This document shows, piece after piece, positions 8,158 to 17,885 of a stretch of DNA of 20,458 bases (position 1 is its first letter; the number at the start of each line of letters is the position of its first letter). This DNA is from a virus, in the IMG/VR virus record IMGVR_UViG_3300042866_000051, positions 1 through 20,458 of that record; one strand, 5' to 3'. The notes under the pieces are model-generated. The model made no database searches. It was not told the DNA's origin and saw only the letters and a list, made by a program, of their open reading frames with translations. The position numbers and the translations under genes were made by a program.

Positions 8158-8540
8158 TACGGTAATTCTTCTTCGGTTAGTGATTTCTTAACTGCATAGC
8201 TAAGATTTGAAAAAAGAACCGGCAAATTGGTTGCCTCGTCTTTAACTTCCCATAAACAGGTATTAGGGTTAATTACCAAAGAAGCTGGATAGGGCGGTTT
8301 AGGAGGTACAAACGCGTCGTACTCAGAAGAATATGTGCCGCCAATTGCAGCGTAGTTTTTTCTAAAATTGGCGTTATAGCTTGTCTGCACCCAACGAGTA
8401 TCAGGGCCAAACAAAGACTGACAGAAAGCTATACCCTTCGCTTCAGACTCTTTACCGTCTAAATCAATGAGTTCGTTGTTAGATACAGTAATGACCTGAA
8501 GAACAACGTTATTTGTGTCTATTTGTGCAAAGTGAGCCAT
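8157..8540 (-). CDS. Small tail-fibre-associated phage protein, function unknown
   Basis: I place the start at ATG 8540 (127 residues; MAHFAQIDTNNVVLQVITVS), 2 bases after the preceding stop. An in-frame TTG at 8555 would start inside the upstream gene. The opening, the AKGIAFCQSLFG segment, WVQTSYNANFRKNYAAIGGT and the YDAFVPPKPPYP stretch match a family I know from marine cyanophages, pelagiphages and many metagenomic phages, often beside tail-fibre genes. Its biochemical function is not established. Residues ~80-130 (PNTCLWEVKDEATNLPV) resemble the C-terminal region of fibre-assembly-type proteins. G+C is low, like the adjacent sulfotransferase-like gene (about 42% in 8221-8280). Possible roles: fibre-folding helper or small virion component. 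Confidence 0.78.
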   Translation of the reverse strand: MAHFAQIDTNNVVLQVITVSNNELIDLDGKESEAKGIAFCQSLFGPDTRWVQTSYNANFRKNYAAIGGTYSSEYDAFVPPKPPYPASLVINPNTCLWEVKDEATNLPVLFSNLSYAVKKSLTEEELP

Positions 8541-8542
8541 AG

Positions 8543-9673
8543 TTATGAGTTCCAAACTATCGAGCCTGAACCAGTAAACGTATAAATCTTGTACCCGCCA
8601 GTATTAACAAACGTTGGCGAACCTGTCGTAGTAGCAGTTGTGTAGGTATTAGAGTGTCGAACGATTACAACACCGGAACCGCCAGAGTTACCTGAGAAAG
8701 CGACCCATTCGTTATATCCACCCAAACAACCATTACCACCGCCGCCACCGCCGCCAGTATTAGCGCCACCAGCCTGTGCGTTGTTAAGACAGTAAAAACC
8801 TGCATGTCCGCCGCCACACCGCCCATCTCTTGGAGCAGTGTCACTATTACCGCCACCGCCGCCACCGGCTCTACATACAGAAGATCCGGTAATAGTTGAA
8901 ATGGTGCCGGAAGCACCCAAACCCTGCTGAAAAATACCAGAAATAACAATTGACTGTGCCGCAGCATCGGCACCGCCACCGCCACTAGTATATGAATACC
9001 GAGCAGGATTATTTACTTTACCGTTAATACCTCCGTAGCCTTGTCCGGAAGTTCCTGCACCGCCAGCACCTTGAGCATTGGTAACGTTACTTTCCCAGTT
9101 ACCGTCAAGAACGTTATTAAAATACGCCGCGCCACCGCCACCGCCTGATCCACCGGAACCGCCAGCATTAGCATAGTCGCCGTAATACCAATAACCACTA
9201 CCGCCGTATCCACCGCCTATAGCAGTCACGCCAAATGCAGATGAGTTACCACCCTGTGCACCGTTAGAACCTGCGCTATTACCGTAAGCGCCACCACCAC
9301 CGCCAGCACCGACTGTGATGGTATAAGTAGTTGATTGACTAATTGATGCAGAACCGCTGAGGTAGCCACCGCCACCGCCGCCAGCACCGCCACCGCCATA
9401 AACTTGCCAAACAGCGTATGGGGCGTAGGGCTGATAACCGACCAAAGTCCATGCACCTGCGCCACCGCCGCCACCGGCGATAACCAAGTATTCAACTTGC
9501 GGAGGACCGTTATAGGCAGACTTGCCCCACAAGTCACTCATTGAAATCGCACCGGAAGCCTTACCAGCAAGTGTGCGTACGTTCGCTTGGTTCAACGAAA
9601 TCTGAGTAGTAGCGGCTAAGCTAAGCTCAACGTTTACTTGTGAAAGCGATATAGAACCTGTAGGAAGTGGCAT
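8543..9673 (-). CDS. Polyglycine-rich tail adhesin-like protein 1
   Basis: A 376-residue protein with about fifteen glycine runs of three to eight residues. Residues 1-52 form an N-terminal module (SISLSQVNVELSLAATTQIS, ISMSDLWGKSA) common at the front of phage fibre proteins, probably for virion attachment. A strand (QVEYLVIAGGG) then opens the glycine-rich body (~60-330), which alternates GGGGG tracts with aromatic-rich loops (e.g. YQPYAPYAVWQVY, GYWYYGDYA). It closes with GNSGGSGVVIVRHS and a hydrophobic C-terminus (YKIYTFTGSGSIVW). The design recalls the polyglycine type II helix sandwich of T-even gp38 adhesins, where loops between glycine helices bind receptors. There are four Cys, all in the ~270-320 region. 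The weak GAAG-type ribosome site follows the window's longest gap (50 bases). Receptor-binding role is inferred. Confidence 0.8.
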   Translation of the reverse strand: MPLPTGSISLSQVNVELSLAATTQISLNQANVRTLAGKASGAISMSDLWGKSAYNGPPQVEYLVIAGGGGGAGAWTLVGYQPYAPYAVWQVYGGGGAGGGGGGYLSGSASISQSTTYTITVGAGGGGGAYGNSAGSNGAQGGNSSAFGVTAIGGGYGGSGYWYYGDYANAGGSGGSGGGGGAAYFNNVLDGNWESNVTNAQGAGGAGTSGQGYGGINGKVNNPARYSYTSGGGGADAAAQSIVISGIFQQGLGASGTISTITGSSVCRAGGGGGGNSDTAPRDGRCGGGHAGFYCLNNAQAGGANTGGGGGGGNGCLGGYNEWVAFSGNSGGSGVVIVRHSNTYTTATTTGSPTFVNTGGYKIYTFTGSGSIVWNS

Positions 9674-9723
9674 GGCTTACTTCTTTGAAATTACTCAATG
9701 ACAGGTTCAGGCCGAGAAAACAC

Positions 9724-10131
9724 TCAGATCTTCTCGTTAGGCTGTACCGGAGCAGTCAGGATCTCAGTCTCGCGCTGCGAAGTCAAAAGTCCCTTTGACA
9801 CCATCATGTCCAAACCAGACTTGGTACGAGAATCGTTGAGATTGACTTGACTGACGATGTTGAACGTCTCAACCCACGCCGCTACGGAAACGTCGGTTTT
9901 AGCAGCAGTCAAAATGCCAACATACTCTTCATCGGTCATGCGATAGCGAAACGCCAACCGAGTGATGATTGGTTCTGCCGCAAGTGGAGGACTAAATGTA
10001 CCGCCGCTATAAAGCCAGCCGGGGCCGACAGAATCAGGACATTCAACCCATGTTCCAAATACTTGAGGTTGGGCGGCTTGTATAACCACCGTATCAACCA
10101 CGCCATTTTTAATTAAAGCCCAGCGTTTCAT
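9724..10131 (-). CDS. Small fibre-associated / assembly-chaperone-like protein
   Basis: A 135-residue protein; its ATG at 10131 overlaps the stop of the upstream glycine-rich gene (ATGA). Residues 1-50 (MKRWALIKNGVVDTVVIQAA, then WVECPDSVGPGWLYSGGTFSPP) look like a small beta module seen in several fibre-assembly and fibre-adjacent phage proteins. Residues ~58-130 are helical (ITRLAFRYRMTDEEYVGILT, SRTKSGLDMMVSKGLLTSQRETEIL) and resemble a widespread small protein next to tail-fibre genes in siphoviruses and podoviruses. Location between two adhesin-like genes supports a folding, loading or capping role, but no catalytic motif exists and function is unproven. Confidence 0.75.
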   Translation of the reverse strand: MKRWALIKNGVVDTVVIQAAQPQVFGTWVECPDSVGPGWLYSGGTFSPPLAAEPIITRLAFRYRMTDEEYVGILTAAKTDVSVAAWVETFNIVSQVNLNDSRTKSGLDMMVSKGLLTSQRETEILTAPVQPNEKI

Positions 10132-10925
10132 GCTTGTATAAACTCCTCAATAACGATGTAACCGCCAGACCCGGCACCGCCAGAACCAGAAACGCATCCG
10201 ACTCCTTGTGCACCACCTGAACCGCCGCCACCGGCTCCGTAGCCCGTTCCAGCACTACCGTTTGCGCCTGTTGTGGAATTAACTGCGGCACCGCCATTTC
10301 CACCAGTTCCATATATGCTGTCGCCGCCAGCGCCGCCGCCACCTGCATCACTAGCCGCAGCGCCGCCGGTTGCTAGTCCTGCTATTAATTCTCCGGGGGA
10401 TTCTCCGGCGCTTCCCGCAATGGCAGGACTTCCGGTTCCACCAGCACCACCATCTCCTCCGCTATAACCGGGAGAAGCGCCAGCATTGGTGTAGTTTAAA
10501 GCGCCACCATTTCCACCTGTTGAAGGAGAACCGCCAGATGGATTTCCTTGACCGCCGCCACCGCCACCGGGAGATACAAACCTTCCAAATTTAGTATTTC
10601 CGCCCGCAGTACCGTTATTGCCTAACGGATTTCCAGAAGAGCCAGCAACTCCAGCGCCACCAGATCCACCAGCGCCAACGGCATATGAGTAAGAACCGTC
10701 AATAAGTCTTATCCAGAACTGAACGGTTGCACCTGCGCCGCCACCGCCACCGCCAGTAGCCGCTTGACCGTCTGTTGCACCGCCAGATCCGCCACCGCCA
10801 CCACCACCAACAAGCGTGACACGCGCCCAAGATTGCGATGTGCTAATGGGTGTAAACGTGCCACTACCGCTGGTGTAAGTCGTGACCTTGGCGGGGCCGC
10901 CAGTAAATTGACTAAAGTAACTCAT
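10128..10925 (-). CDS. Polyglycine-rich tail adhesin-like protein 2
   Basis: A 265-residue protein when started at ATG 10925, which overlaps the upstream stop (ATGA) and has GAAGG/GGATGG purines upstream at suitable spacing. An ATG at 10937 has its purine tract directly abutting it and would overlap more, so it is less likely. A short N-terminal segment (MSYFSQFTGGPAKVTTYTSG) leads to a strand (WARVTLVGGGGGGG), then a body almost entirely of Gly-Gly-X tracts interrupted by short loops (FWIRLIDGSYSYAVGAGG, FGRFVSPGG). It ends SGGYIVIEEFIQA, the usual closing strand of phage glycine-rich fibres. It differs from the 376-residue protein in lacking the SISLSQVNVEL module and in shorter, less aromatic loops. 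Probable receptor-binding or fibre-tip protein. Confidence 0.8.
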   Translation of the reverse strand: MSYFSQFTGGPAKVTTYTSGSGTFTPISTSQSWARVTLVGGGGGGGSGGATDGQAATGGGGGGAGATVQFWIRLIDGSYSYAVGAGGSGGAGVAGSSGNPLGNNGTAGGNTKFGRFVSPGGGGGGQGNPSGGSPSTGGNGGALNYTNAGASPGYSGGDGGAGGTGSPAIAGSAGESPGELIAGLATGGAAASDAGGGGAGGDSIYGTGGNGGAAVNSTTGANGSAGTGYGAGGGGSGGAQGVGCVSGSGGAGSGGYIVIEEFIQA

Positions 10926-12097
10926 GCCAAAATCCATCCTTCGGTGTTATCGGTAAAGCGAAGCTGTGCCGATGCGTAGGGAGCGTTCAACGTCATATCT
11001 TCTGCAATACCTTGAATGTTTTTGCCGTTACGAGCGATGACGTTCGTTGTCAGGCTGTTAGCCACCGTGACGTAGATTGTGTCGCCCGAACTTGGTGAAC
11101 CCGGCAGCGTAACCGTAGCGGCAGAACCTGCGGTCAAAACGTAGTGGAACCCAGCCGAAGCAGAGATGGCCGTGGAAGAAGTCACGGTCACGACCGGAAG
11201 TCCCGCCGAAGCAAGCGTAATGCTGCCAGCGTTGTTCGTGATGGTCATGCCGGTACCGGCAGTCAGAGTCGATAGAGCAAACCCAGATCCGTTACCAATT
11301 AGCAACTGACCATTGGTCGGAGTCGAATCTACACCGGTTCCACCCTCTGCAACTTTGAGTGCATTCGTAAGGGTCAGGCTAGTCGCAGAGATGTTCGTAC
11401 CTGTGAGGGTTGTGATGTTGGCTGAAGTAGACCCGAGGTTTGTAACCGTAGCCGAGGTATAAGTGGCCGTCGTACCTGTGAGAGTCGTGATGTTGGCTGA
11501 AGTGGAGGTCAGCGTCGTAATCGTGGCCGAAGTTGATTGAAGTTGAGTAATGTTTGCTGAGGCATGAGTCGCCGTAGTGACGTTCATACTGCTACCGGTC
11601 AGGGTGGTAATCCCCGCCGAGGTCGAAGTCAGCGTCGTAATTGTGGCTGAGGTAGCCGTTAAATTAGTCAGTGAAAGGCTTGACGGCGTAGAAGTGATGT
11701 AGCTCGTTGCTTGGACAATATCCGTGCCATTAGAAACGAGAATAACTTTATCACCTGCCGCAACAGAGACACCGGTCTGACCCGCCACCTTGACCGTTAC
11801 TGCACCAGTAGAGTTATTGAAGATGAAGTAGAGCTTCTTGTTGGCAGGGACGATCAGGTTAGTGTTAGTACCACCCGTGCCGGTCAACTCAATAAACATA
11901 TTACGGGCGACACCGGTCGCGCCGTTCGGGATGGTCAGCGTGGTATCTGTGCCCGTAGAAACAGCCTGAGTAACGTACCCGGAAATGGCTTGCTCAAGCA
12001 GCGTACCAAGATTGGTATTTGTAGTATTACCCCATGTACCCGCGCCTTCGCCGGTAGTCAAAAGGGTCAAGGCCAGATTTGTACTGTAAGTAGCCAT
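10922..12097 (-). CDS. Tail fibre protein with SATITTLT-type repeats (no S74 domain)
   Basis: A 391-residue protein; ATG at 12097 with GAGG 6-7 bases upstream. Residues 1-135 are a virion-attachment-like head (MATYSTNLALTLLTTGEGAG, WGNTTNTNLGTLLEQAISGY) common to phage fibres. Residues ~137-250 contain about ten Ser/Thr-rich repeats of the form S(A)xITTLTGT, consistent with a trimeric beta-helical shaft. Residues ~250-300 are a module (EGGTGVDSTPTNGQLLIGNG) nearly the same as one in the 934-residue fibre. The C-terminus (~300-391) has VILVS/YVLTAGSAATVTLPG-type strands and ends AQLRFTDNTEGWILA. There is no S74 chaperone, so folding must rely on another helper or none. Probably a second fibre or a co-fibre. 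Confidence 0.83.
   Translation of the reverse strand: MATYSTNLALTLLTTGEGAGTWGNTTNTNLGTLLEQAISGYVTQAVSTGTDTTLTIPNGATGVARNMFIELTGTGGTNTNLIVPANKKLYFIFNNSTGAVTVKVAGQTGVSVAAGDKVILVSNGTDIVQATSYITSTPSSLSLTNLTATSATITTLTSTSAGITTLTGSSMNVTTATHASANITQLQSTSATITTLTSTSANITTLTGTTATYTSATVTNLGSTSANITTLTGTNISATSLTLTNALKVAEGGTGVDSTPTNGQLLIGNGSGFALSTLTAGTGMTITNNAGSITLASAGLPVVTVTSSTAISASAGFHYVLTAGSAATVTLPGSPSSGDTIYVTVANSLTTNVIARNGKNIQGIAEDMTLNAPYASAQLRFTDNTEGWILA
11345..11690 (-). repeat. Tandem SATITTLT-type repeats in the 391-residue fibre
   Basis: A Ser/Thr-rich stretch of about ten short units, each encoding variants of SA(T/N)ITTLTGT separated by 2-5 residues. The DNA string gtgatgttggctgaagt recurs at about 11413 and 11488 and also in the neighbouring fibre gene, so the repeat is visible at nucleotide level. 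Confidence 0.75.
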
Positions 12098-12105
12098 TTA
12101 AAACC

Positions 12106-12963
12106 TCACGCCGCAACCTGTATCCAGTTCGGATTTTGTGTGTCATCAACAGGAGTCCAAGGACCGGTCGGGACCGGAACAATATTACCCCAAACAAGCA
12201 CTTGGGCTACAACGCCCGTGCCAACAACCCCTGTGGGGAACACAACCGCCCCCGCAGACGTAGTAACCGTACCGACCGCGCCCTGTGCAGATACTCCTGT
12301 GACCGGAACACTAGCTCCTGCCGCTGCCGTAGCTGTACCAAGCTGGCCTGTACCTTCAACGCCCGTAACGGCAAGAACCTGATCCGTCTTGACGAATACT
12401 GTTCCGATTTGTGGGAGAGCAACGACTTGAGTTGGGTAAATTATTGCGGTACCAATTACCGCTACGTCGCCAATCTCACCCGTACCTGCAACGCCTGTAA
12501 CCGGGACATCGACAACGACGGCAACAGATATCGTGCCGAGTTCAGCAGTGGCCTCAAGACCGGTAACAGCCAAGACCTGATCGGTAGTAACAAATACGTT
12601 ACCAAGTTCCGCAGTTGCCCCAAGTCCCGTGACCGGGACAATCGCTTGGGCTGCTACAGCAACATCGCCAATTTCGCCGGTGGCCTCAACCCCGTCTTCA
12701 AATACGTTGGCATTTGCGGCAACAGTGACATCACCAACAAAGCCAGTAGCTTCAACCCCCGTAACTATCTGAACAATAGTGATGAAGATCTCAACACTAC
12801 CAAGCTCAGCGGTAGCAGCGACTCCATTTGGGAATACGTCTGCTTGGGCTACAACTAGAACATCACCAAGTTGCCCAGTAGCACTTACCCCAGTTACAGT
12901 TACAAGAACGTCACCGTCCGTAGCAGCAAACGGCGCTTCAGAAAATGGGGTAAAACTGAGCAC
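12106..12963 (-). CDS. Protein of eleven tandem 22-residue repeats, putative fibre shaft
   Basis: A 285-residue protein, very rich in Val, Ala, Gly and Thr, with no Met after the start and no Cys. The start is GTG at 12963, 3 bases after the stop of the S74 fibre; no ATG is available in frame. Residues 23-263 are ten exact 22-residue units plus a final 21-residue one, consensus VTGVxATGxLGxVxVxxxAxVx. Residues 1-22 (SFTPFSEAPFAATDGDVLV) and the last 22 (WTPVDDTQNPNWIQVA) are non-repeat caps. Twenty-two residues suits one turn of a parallel beta-helix, so a solenoid or trimeric shaft is plausible; a string of beta hairpins is the alternative. Its place between two fibres implies a fibre component. 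I know no firm functional assignment for this repeat. Confidence 0.78.
   Translation of the reverse strand: MLSFTPFSEAPFAATDGDVLVTVTGVSATGQLGDVLVVAQADVFPNGVAATAELGSVEIFITIVQIVTGVEATGFVGDVTVAANANVFEDGVEATGEIGDVAVAAQAIVPVTGLGATAELGNVFVTTDQVLAVTGLEATAELGTISVAVVVDVPVTGVAGTGEIGDVAVIGTAIIYPTQVVALPQIGTVFVKTDQVLAVTGVEGTGQLGTATAAAGASVPVTGVSAQGAVGTVTTSAGAVVFPTGVVGTGVVAQVLVWGNIVPVPTGPWTPVDDTQNPNWIQVAA
12175..12897 (-). repeat. Eleven 66-bp / 22-residue tandem repeats
   Basis: The units in register begin VTGVSATG, PNGVAATA, VTGVEATG, EDGVEATG, VTGLGATA, VTGLEATA, VTGVAGTG, PTQVVALP, VTGVEGTG, VTGVSAQG and PTGVVGTG. Ten units are exactly 22 residues; the eleventh is 21. Units 5 and 8 share an extended TDQVLA ending, suggesting a higher-order three-unit (198-bp) duplication. 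Unit 8 has lost most consensus Gly residues. Confidence 0.85.
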
Positions 12964-12966
12964 GGC

Positions 12967-15771
<2,805 letters not shown>

Positions 15772-15783
15772 GTAACCCTCCGA

Positions 15784-16239
15784 TTAAGCGATACGCAGGA
15801 TAGCAGTCGAGGCAGCAGCAGGCGGGAACTGGATGGTGAAGTTACCAGCCGTCGAGGTCTTGTCACCGCCAAACGCCAGCACCGCCACAGCCTTGTTTCC
15901 CTGCGTCTCGTTGTAGATCAAAGCACCATTGGCCGTGATCGTCGCGCTCGGGAAGGTCAGGTCATCGAAGTCGATGTAGGCCGTCGTGCTGCTCGAAGTC
16001 GGTACTTGCGAGATCGTCAGCGTCAGCCCACCCGCCGTGTAGTTAGTACCAGACGAGGAAACTTCGTCAGCCGAAGTGTATGCCGTAGTAGCAGCACTCA
16101 ACGTAGCCGACGAGGTGTACAGGGCCAGCTTGAACACATCCGCAGCCGTCGAAGCACGGATGACGCCGGTACCAAAATTATGAATGCCGTCAAGGATCTC
16201 AACCTTGAACGACGTTGCCATTGCTTGAGTAATAGCCAT
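15784..16239 (-). CDS. Conserved phage structural protein, function unknown
   Basis: A 151-residue protein; ATG at 16239 overlaps the upstream stop by one base (TAATG). It begins MAITQAMATSFKVEILDGIH and includes FKLALYTSSATLSAATTAYT, a Thr/Ser-rich middle, and NGALIYNETQGNKAVAVLAFG ending FPPAAASTAILRIA. This pattern belongs to a family I recognise in many tailed phages, nearly always beside neck or fibre genes. Alternating beta strands and few charges suggest an all-beta virion protein, perhaps a fibre-attachment or decoration component. No function is established. It lies directly between the adaptor pair and the S74 fibre, which fits a role at the tail or fibre junction. Confidence 0.78.
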   Translation of the reverse strand: MAITQAMATSFKVEILDGIHNFGTGVIRASTAADVFKLALYTSSATLSAATTAYTSADEVSSSGTNYTAGGLTLTISQVPTSSSTTAYIDFDDLTFPSATITANGALIYNETQGNKAVAVLAFGGDKTSTAGNFTIQFPPAAASTAILRIA

Positions 16240-16487
16240 TAGAGGTCTCCAATTAAGTGTGCGATTTCCGCATATCCTTGTTGATCTAGTTTCTTACATA
16301 TCATCTTGCGCTCGGCCACTTGAGCCTCGCTGAGATACTTCACCAGCCAATAATGCAGTGCTTCCTTTGAGTCGGCACTGAGTATGCGGTTAGCCGCACG
16401 TTCTGCAATTTCTTCTACAGTGTGCTCACGGTTATCCGTGGTCTGTACAAACACACTGCCAATCTCTGACCCAGCTACGAAGCTCAT
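16239..16487 (-). CDS. Small hypothetical phage protein
   Basis: An 82-residue protein; ATG at 16487 overlaps the adaptor stop as ATGA, implying coupled translation. It opens with a short beta segment (FVAGSEIGSVFVQTTDNREH), then EEIAERAANRILSADSKEAL and further helices ending IAHLIGDL. The TTDNR.HT.EEIAERA segment recurs in small phage proteins encoded beside connectors in aquatic podoviruses as I recall them, but none has a known function. No catalytic or membrane features. A structural or assembly helper is likely from position only. Confidence 0.72.
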   Translation of the reverse strand: MSFVAGSEIGSVFVQTTDNREHTVEEIAERAANRILSADSKEALHYWLVKYLSEAQVAERKMICKKLDQQGYAEIAHLIGDL

Positions 16488-17122
16488 GTCACAGGAATCC
16501 TAACTTGTCCAGACCGGTACGCATCCTGACGATCCAAGCCGTCACCGAGGCGCTTCAACTGGCCGAGGGCTTCTTGGTACTTCTGCTCGTAGTAGGTCAT
16601 CATGTCCTGCTCACCCTTCAAGTAGGTGTACGCCTCGCGCAACGACCCGTAGAGCAAAACAGAATCAAAGTTATTACCGAGCCAAGAAGTCCCCGCCGTC
16701 ACGATGGATACCGGGTAATAATAGTAGTGCAGTTCCGCAGTATAGTTTGCGTTTGGGGTCGGCCCCAGCAACATCGTCGTAGCGTCGAAGATAGCGTAGT
16801 ACTTAGGCTTACCTGAAGTCGCCGGGAACGGGTACGAGGCTCGGATGAAGTTCACATCCTTATTGAGCATGTACTCGTATTCGCCCGTCGTACCGTCAAT
16901 TACCGCTATCGAAAACGTCGAGAGCCAGTCAGACGGCAGGGACATATATTGATTGCCGTTGCTCATCGAACCGGTGACGTTTTTACGAAGTGCCGGAAGC
17001 TGGACCGTGTTGTAAATGCGCTGCTCAGCAACCTCCACAAAAGTAGGAATATTCGCCACGAAGGAAGTCTCCGTGGACTGACAGTAGTCCTGAATCAGTT
17101 GTGTAAGCTCTGAGTAGTTCAT
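16484..17122 (-). CDS. Head-tail adaptor (neck) protein, SU10-type
   Basis: A 212-residue protein; ATG at 17122 overlaps the preceding stop by one base (TAATG). The start (MNYSELTQLIQDYCQSTETS, then FVANIPTFVEVAEQRIYNTV) is characteristic of the adaptor family named for podovirus SU10, whose members sit as a dodecameric ring beneath the portal. The middle contains strands with LPSDWLSTFSIAV and PKYYAIFDATTMLLGPTPN, and AELHYYYYPVSI. The C-terminal helices (LLYGSLREAYTYLKGEQDMM, YYEQKYQEALGQLKRL) match the helical bundle that contacts the portal. It would bind the portal and provide the platform for the tail proteins. A second, different connector-like gene lies at 17885-18610. Confidence 0.85.
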   Translation of the reverse strand: MNYSELTQLIQDYCQSTETSFVANIPTFVEVAEQRIYNTVQLPALRKNVTGSMSNGNQYMSLPSDWLSTFSIAVIDGTTGEYEYMLNKDVNFIRASYPFPATSGKPKYYAIFDATTMLLGPTPNANYTAELHYYYYPVSIVTAGTSWLGNNFDSVLLYGSLREAYTYLKGEQDMMTYYEQKYQEALGQLKRLGDGLDRQDAYRSGQVRIPVT

Positions 17123-17316
17123 TAGCTCCAGCCTGCGCGAACCTTACCGTTGTTCTGCAAATTGATCTGCGAGACGAACTTCTTACCCTTGGTGGCAGCG
17201 CCAGCACCCTTCATATCCATGTGGGTGACGCCCTTGTTGACATCCTTTTCAGGATAGCCATTCTCACCAGTCGAGTCAGTGTTCGGCCTGATCTTGCCGG
17301 GGTTTAGTTCTTTCAT
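17122..17316 (-). CDS. Small basic Gly/Asn-rich phage protein
   Basis: A 64-residue protein; ATG at 17316, 5 bases after the preceding stop, with a GAAG purine tract about 8 bases upstream. It is polar throughout with no predicted membrane helix: MKELNPGKIRPNTDSTGENG, then THMDMKGAGAATKGKKFVSQ and INLQNNGKVRAGWS. The GAGAATKGKKF stretch is one I associate with small proteins in aquatic phages; function unknown. Its position next to the adaptor suggests an assembly or packaged basic protein. Confidence 0.7.
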   Translation of the reverse strand: MKELNPGKIRPNTDSTGENGYPEKDVNKGVTHMDMKGAGAATKGKKFVSQINLQNNGKVRAGWS

Positions 17317-17321
17317 GGCAG

Positions 17322-17498
17322 TTACTTCGGGCCAGAAGACTTACGGACCGGGCTGCGCTGGTTCATCACCTTCGCCATGTTCCGACCGTACTTCTTCATC
17401 TCGCTGTTGGTCTTGCCACCAGCACGAAAGCCTTTAGCGTTCTTGCCGTGAGCCTTGCTCGCCGGAAGTTTGGCGTGTTCCTTCAAAGTCATAGCCAT
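17322..17498 (-). CDS. Very small basic protein (58 residues)
   Basis: A short gene supported by an ATG at 17498 with AGGAG spaced 6 bases, and by tight packing: 9 bases from the preceding stop and 5 bases before the next start, filling what would otherwise be a 190-base gap. The product is strongly basic, rich in Lys, Arg, Gly and Asn: MAMTLKEHAKLPASKAHGKN, AKGFRAGGKTNSEMKKYGRN and MAKVMNQRSPVRKSSGPK. An ATG at 17492 is an alternative start. It resembles in composition the small basic proteins at 19026-20251. A nucleic-acid-binding or packaged role is plausible but unproven. Confidence 0.7.
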   Translation of the reverse strand: MAMTLKEHAKLPASKAHGKNAKGFRAGGKTNSEMKKYGRNMAKVMNQRSPVRKSSGPK

Positions 17499-17504
17499 CT
17501 CAAT

Positions 17505-17509
17505 CTCCT
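17505..17509 (-). promoter_or_regulatory. Ribosome binding site of the 58-residue basic protein
   Basis: Minus-strand AGGAG, 6 bases before ATG 17498. It overlaps the TAG stop of the zinc-ribbon gene (CCTAGGAG). This site is the main nucleotide evidence that the small gene is real. Confidence 0.65.
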
Positions 17510-17885
17510 AGGTCGTAACGACCGTTACCGTTCCTACTTCACCAGCCGGGGCTAGTGTGTTTGGAGTTAGTTCCGCATCGAAAGATCTTGATCCGCCGAC
17601 CGGGTTCCAACCCCATTGTATCTGACGGCTACCGTTTGCGCCGTCATTGCCCACAGCAAAGTAACTCGTATCCGGTCTCGGATTCCGCAAAGCCTGCGGA
17701 TCGTCCACGGGATACAAACCAAGCGATAACTGCGGTTGATCTGGCTCCCAACACTCCGGACATACCAAGATGTTGACGTTCTTGGTTTTGATTACGAGAG
17801 ACTTCAACTGCCGAAGCTTGTATTGAAAGCCACAGCGGTCGCACATCGCAATCGCGTTTTTGCCACTTGCAAACCTGTTTGGCAT
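17508..17885 (-). CDS. Zinc-ribbon phage protein, function unknown
   Basis: A 125-residue protein; ATG at 17885 overlaps the preceding stop by one base (TAATG). Two CxxC knuckles, C15/C18 (MCDRCGFQYKLRQL) and C42/C45 (LVCPECWEPDQPQL), form a treble-clef or zinc-ribbon of normal spacing. The segment from the start to the YPVDDPQALRNPRPD stretch (~residue 71) is a conserved unit I recognise in many aquatic phages. The C-terminal ~50 residues (GWNPVGGSRSFDAELTPN ... VGTVTVVTT) are beta-rich and more variable. It lies between the two connector-type genes, pointing to a structural or assembly role rather than regulation, though DNA contact at the portal cannot be excluded. Confidence 0.8.
   Translation of the reverse strand: MPNRFASGKNAIAMCDRCGFQYKLRQLKSLVIKTKNVNILVCPECWEPDQPQLSLGLYPVDDPQALRNPRPDTSYFAVGNDGANGSRQIQWGWNPVGGSRSFDAELTPNTLAPAGEVGTVTVVTT

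Noticed and set aside
8541-8555. TTG start at 8555 for the small fibre-associated protein
   Set aside because: It would lie inside the preceding gene, and the characteristic MAHFAQ start follows at ATG 8540 two bases after the previous stop.
9674-9723. Promoter or terminator in the largest intergenic gap
   Set aside because: No convincing -35/-10 pair on the minus strand, and no GC hairpin followed by a T run. Only a short weak ribosome site is seen.
8543-10925. CRISPR-like or simple-repeat DNA from the accgccgcca pattern
   Set aside because: The pattern is irregular, has no constant spacer length, and encodes glycine runs in a real reading frame.
11711-12858. Long plus-strand open frames (223 and 240 codons) opposite the repeat-rich fibre genes
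   Set aside because: They are complements of Val/Ala/Gly/Thr-rich codons, which rarely give stops. The predicted proteins have no recognisable motifs, lack ribosome sites and oppose better-supported minus-strand genes.
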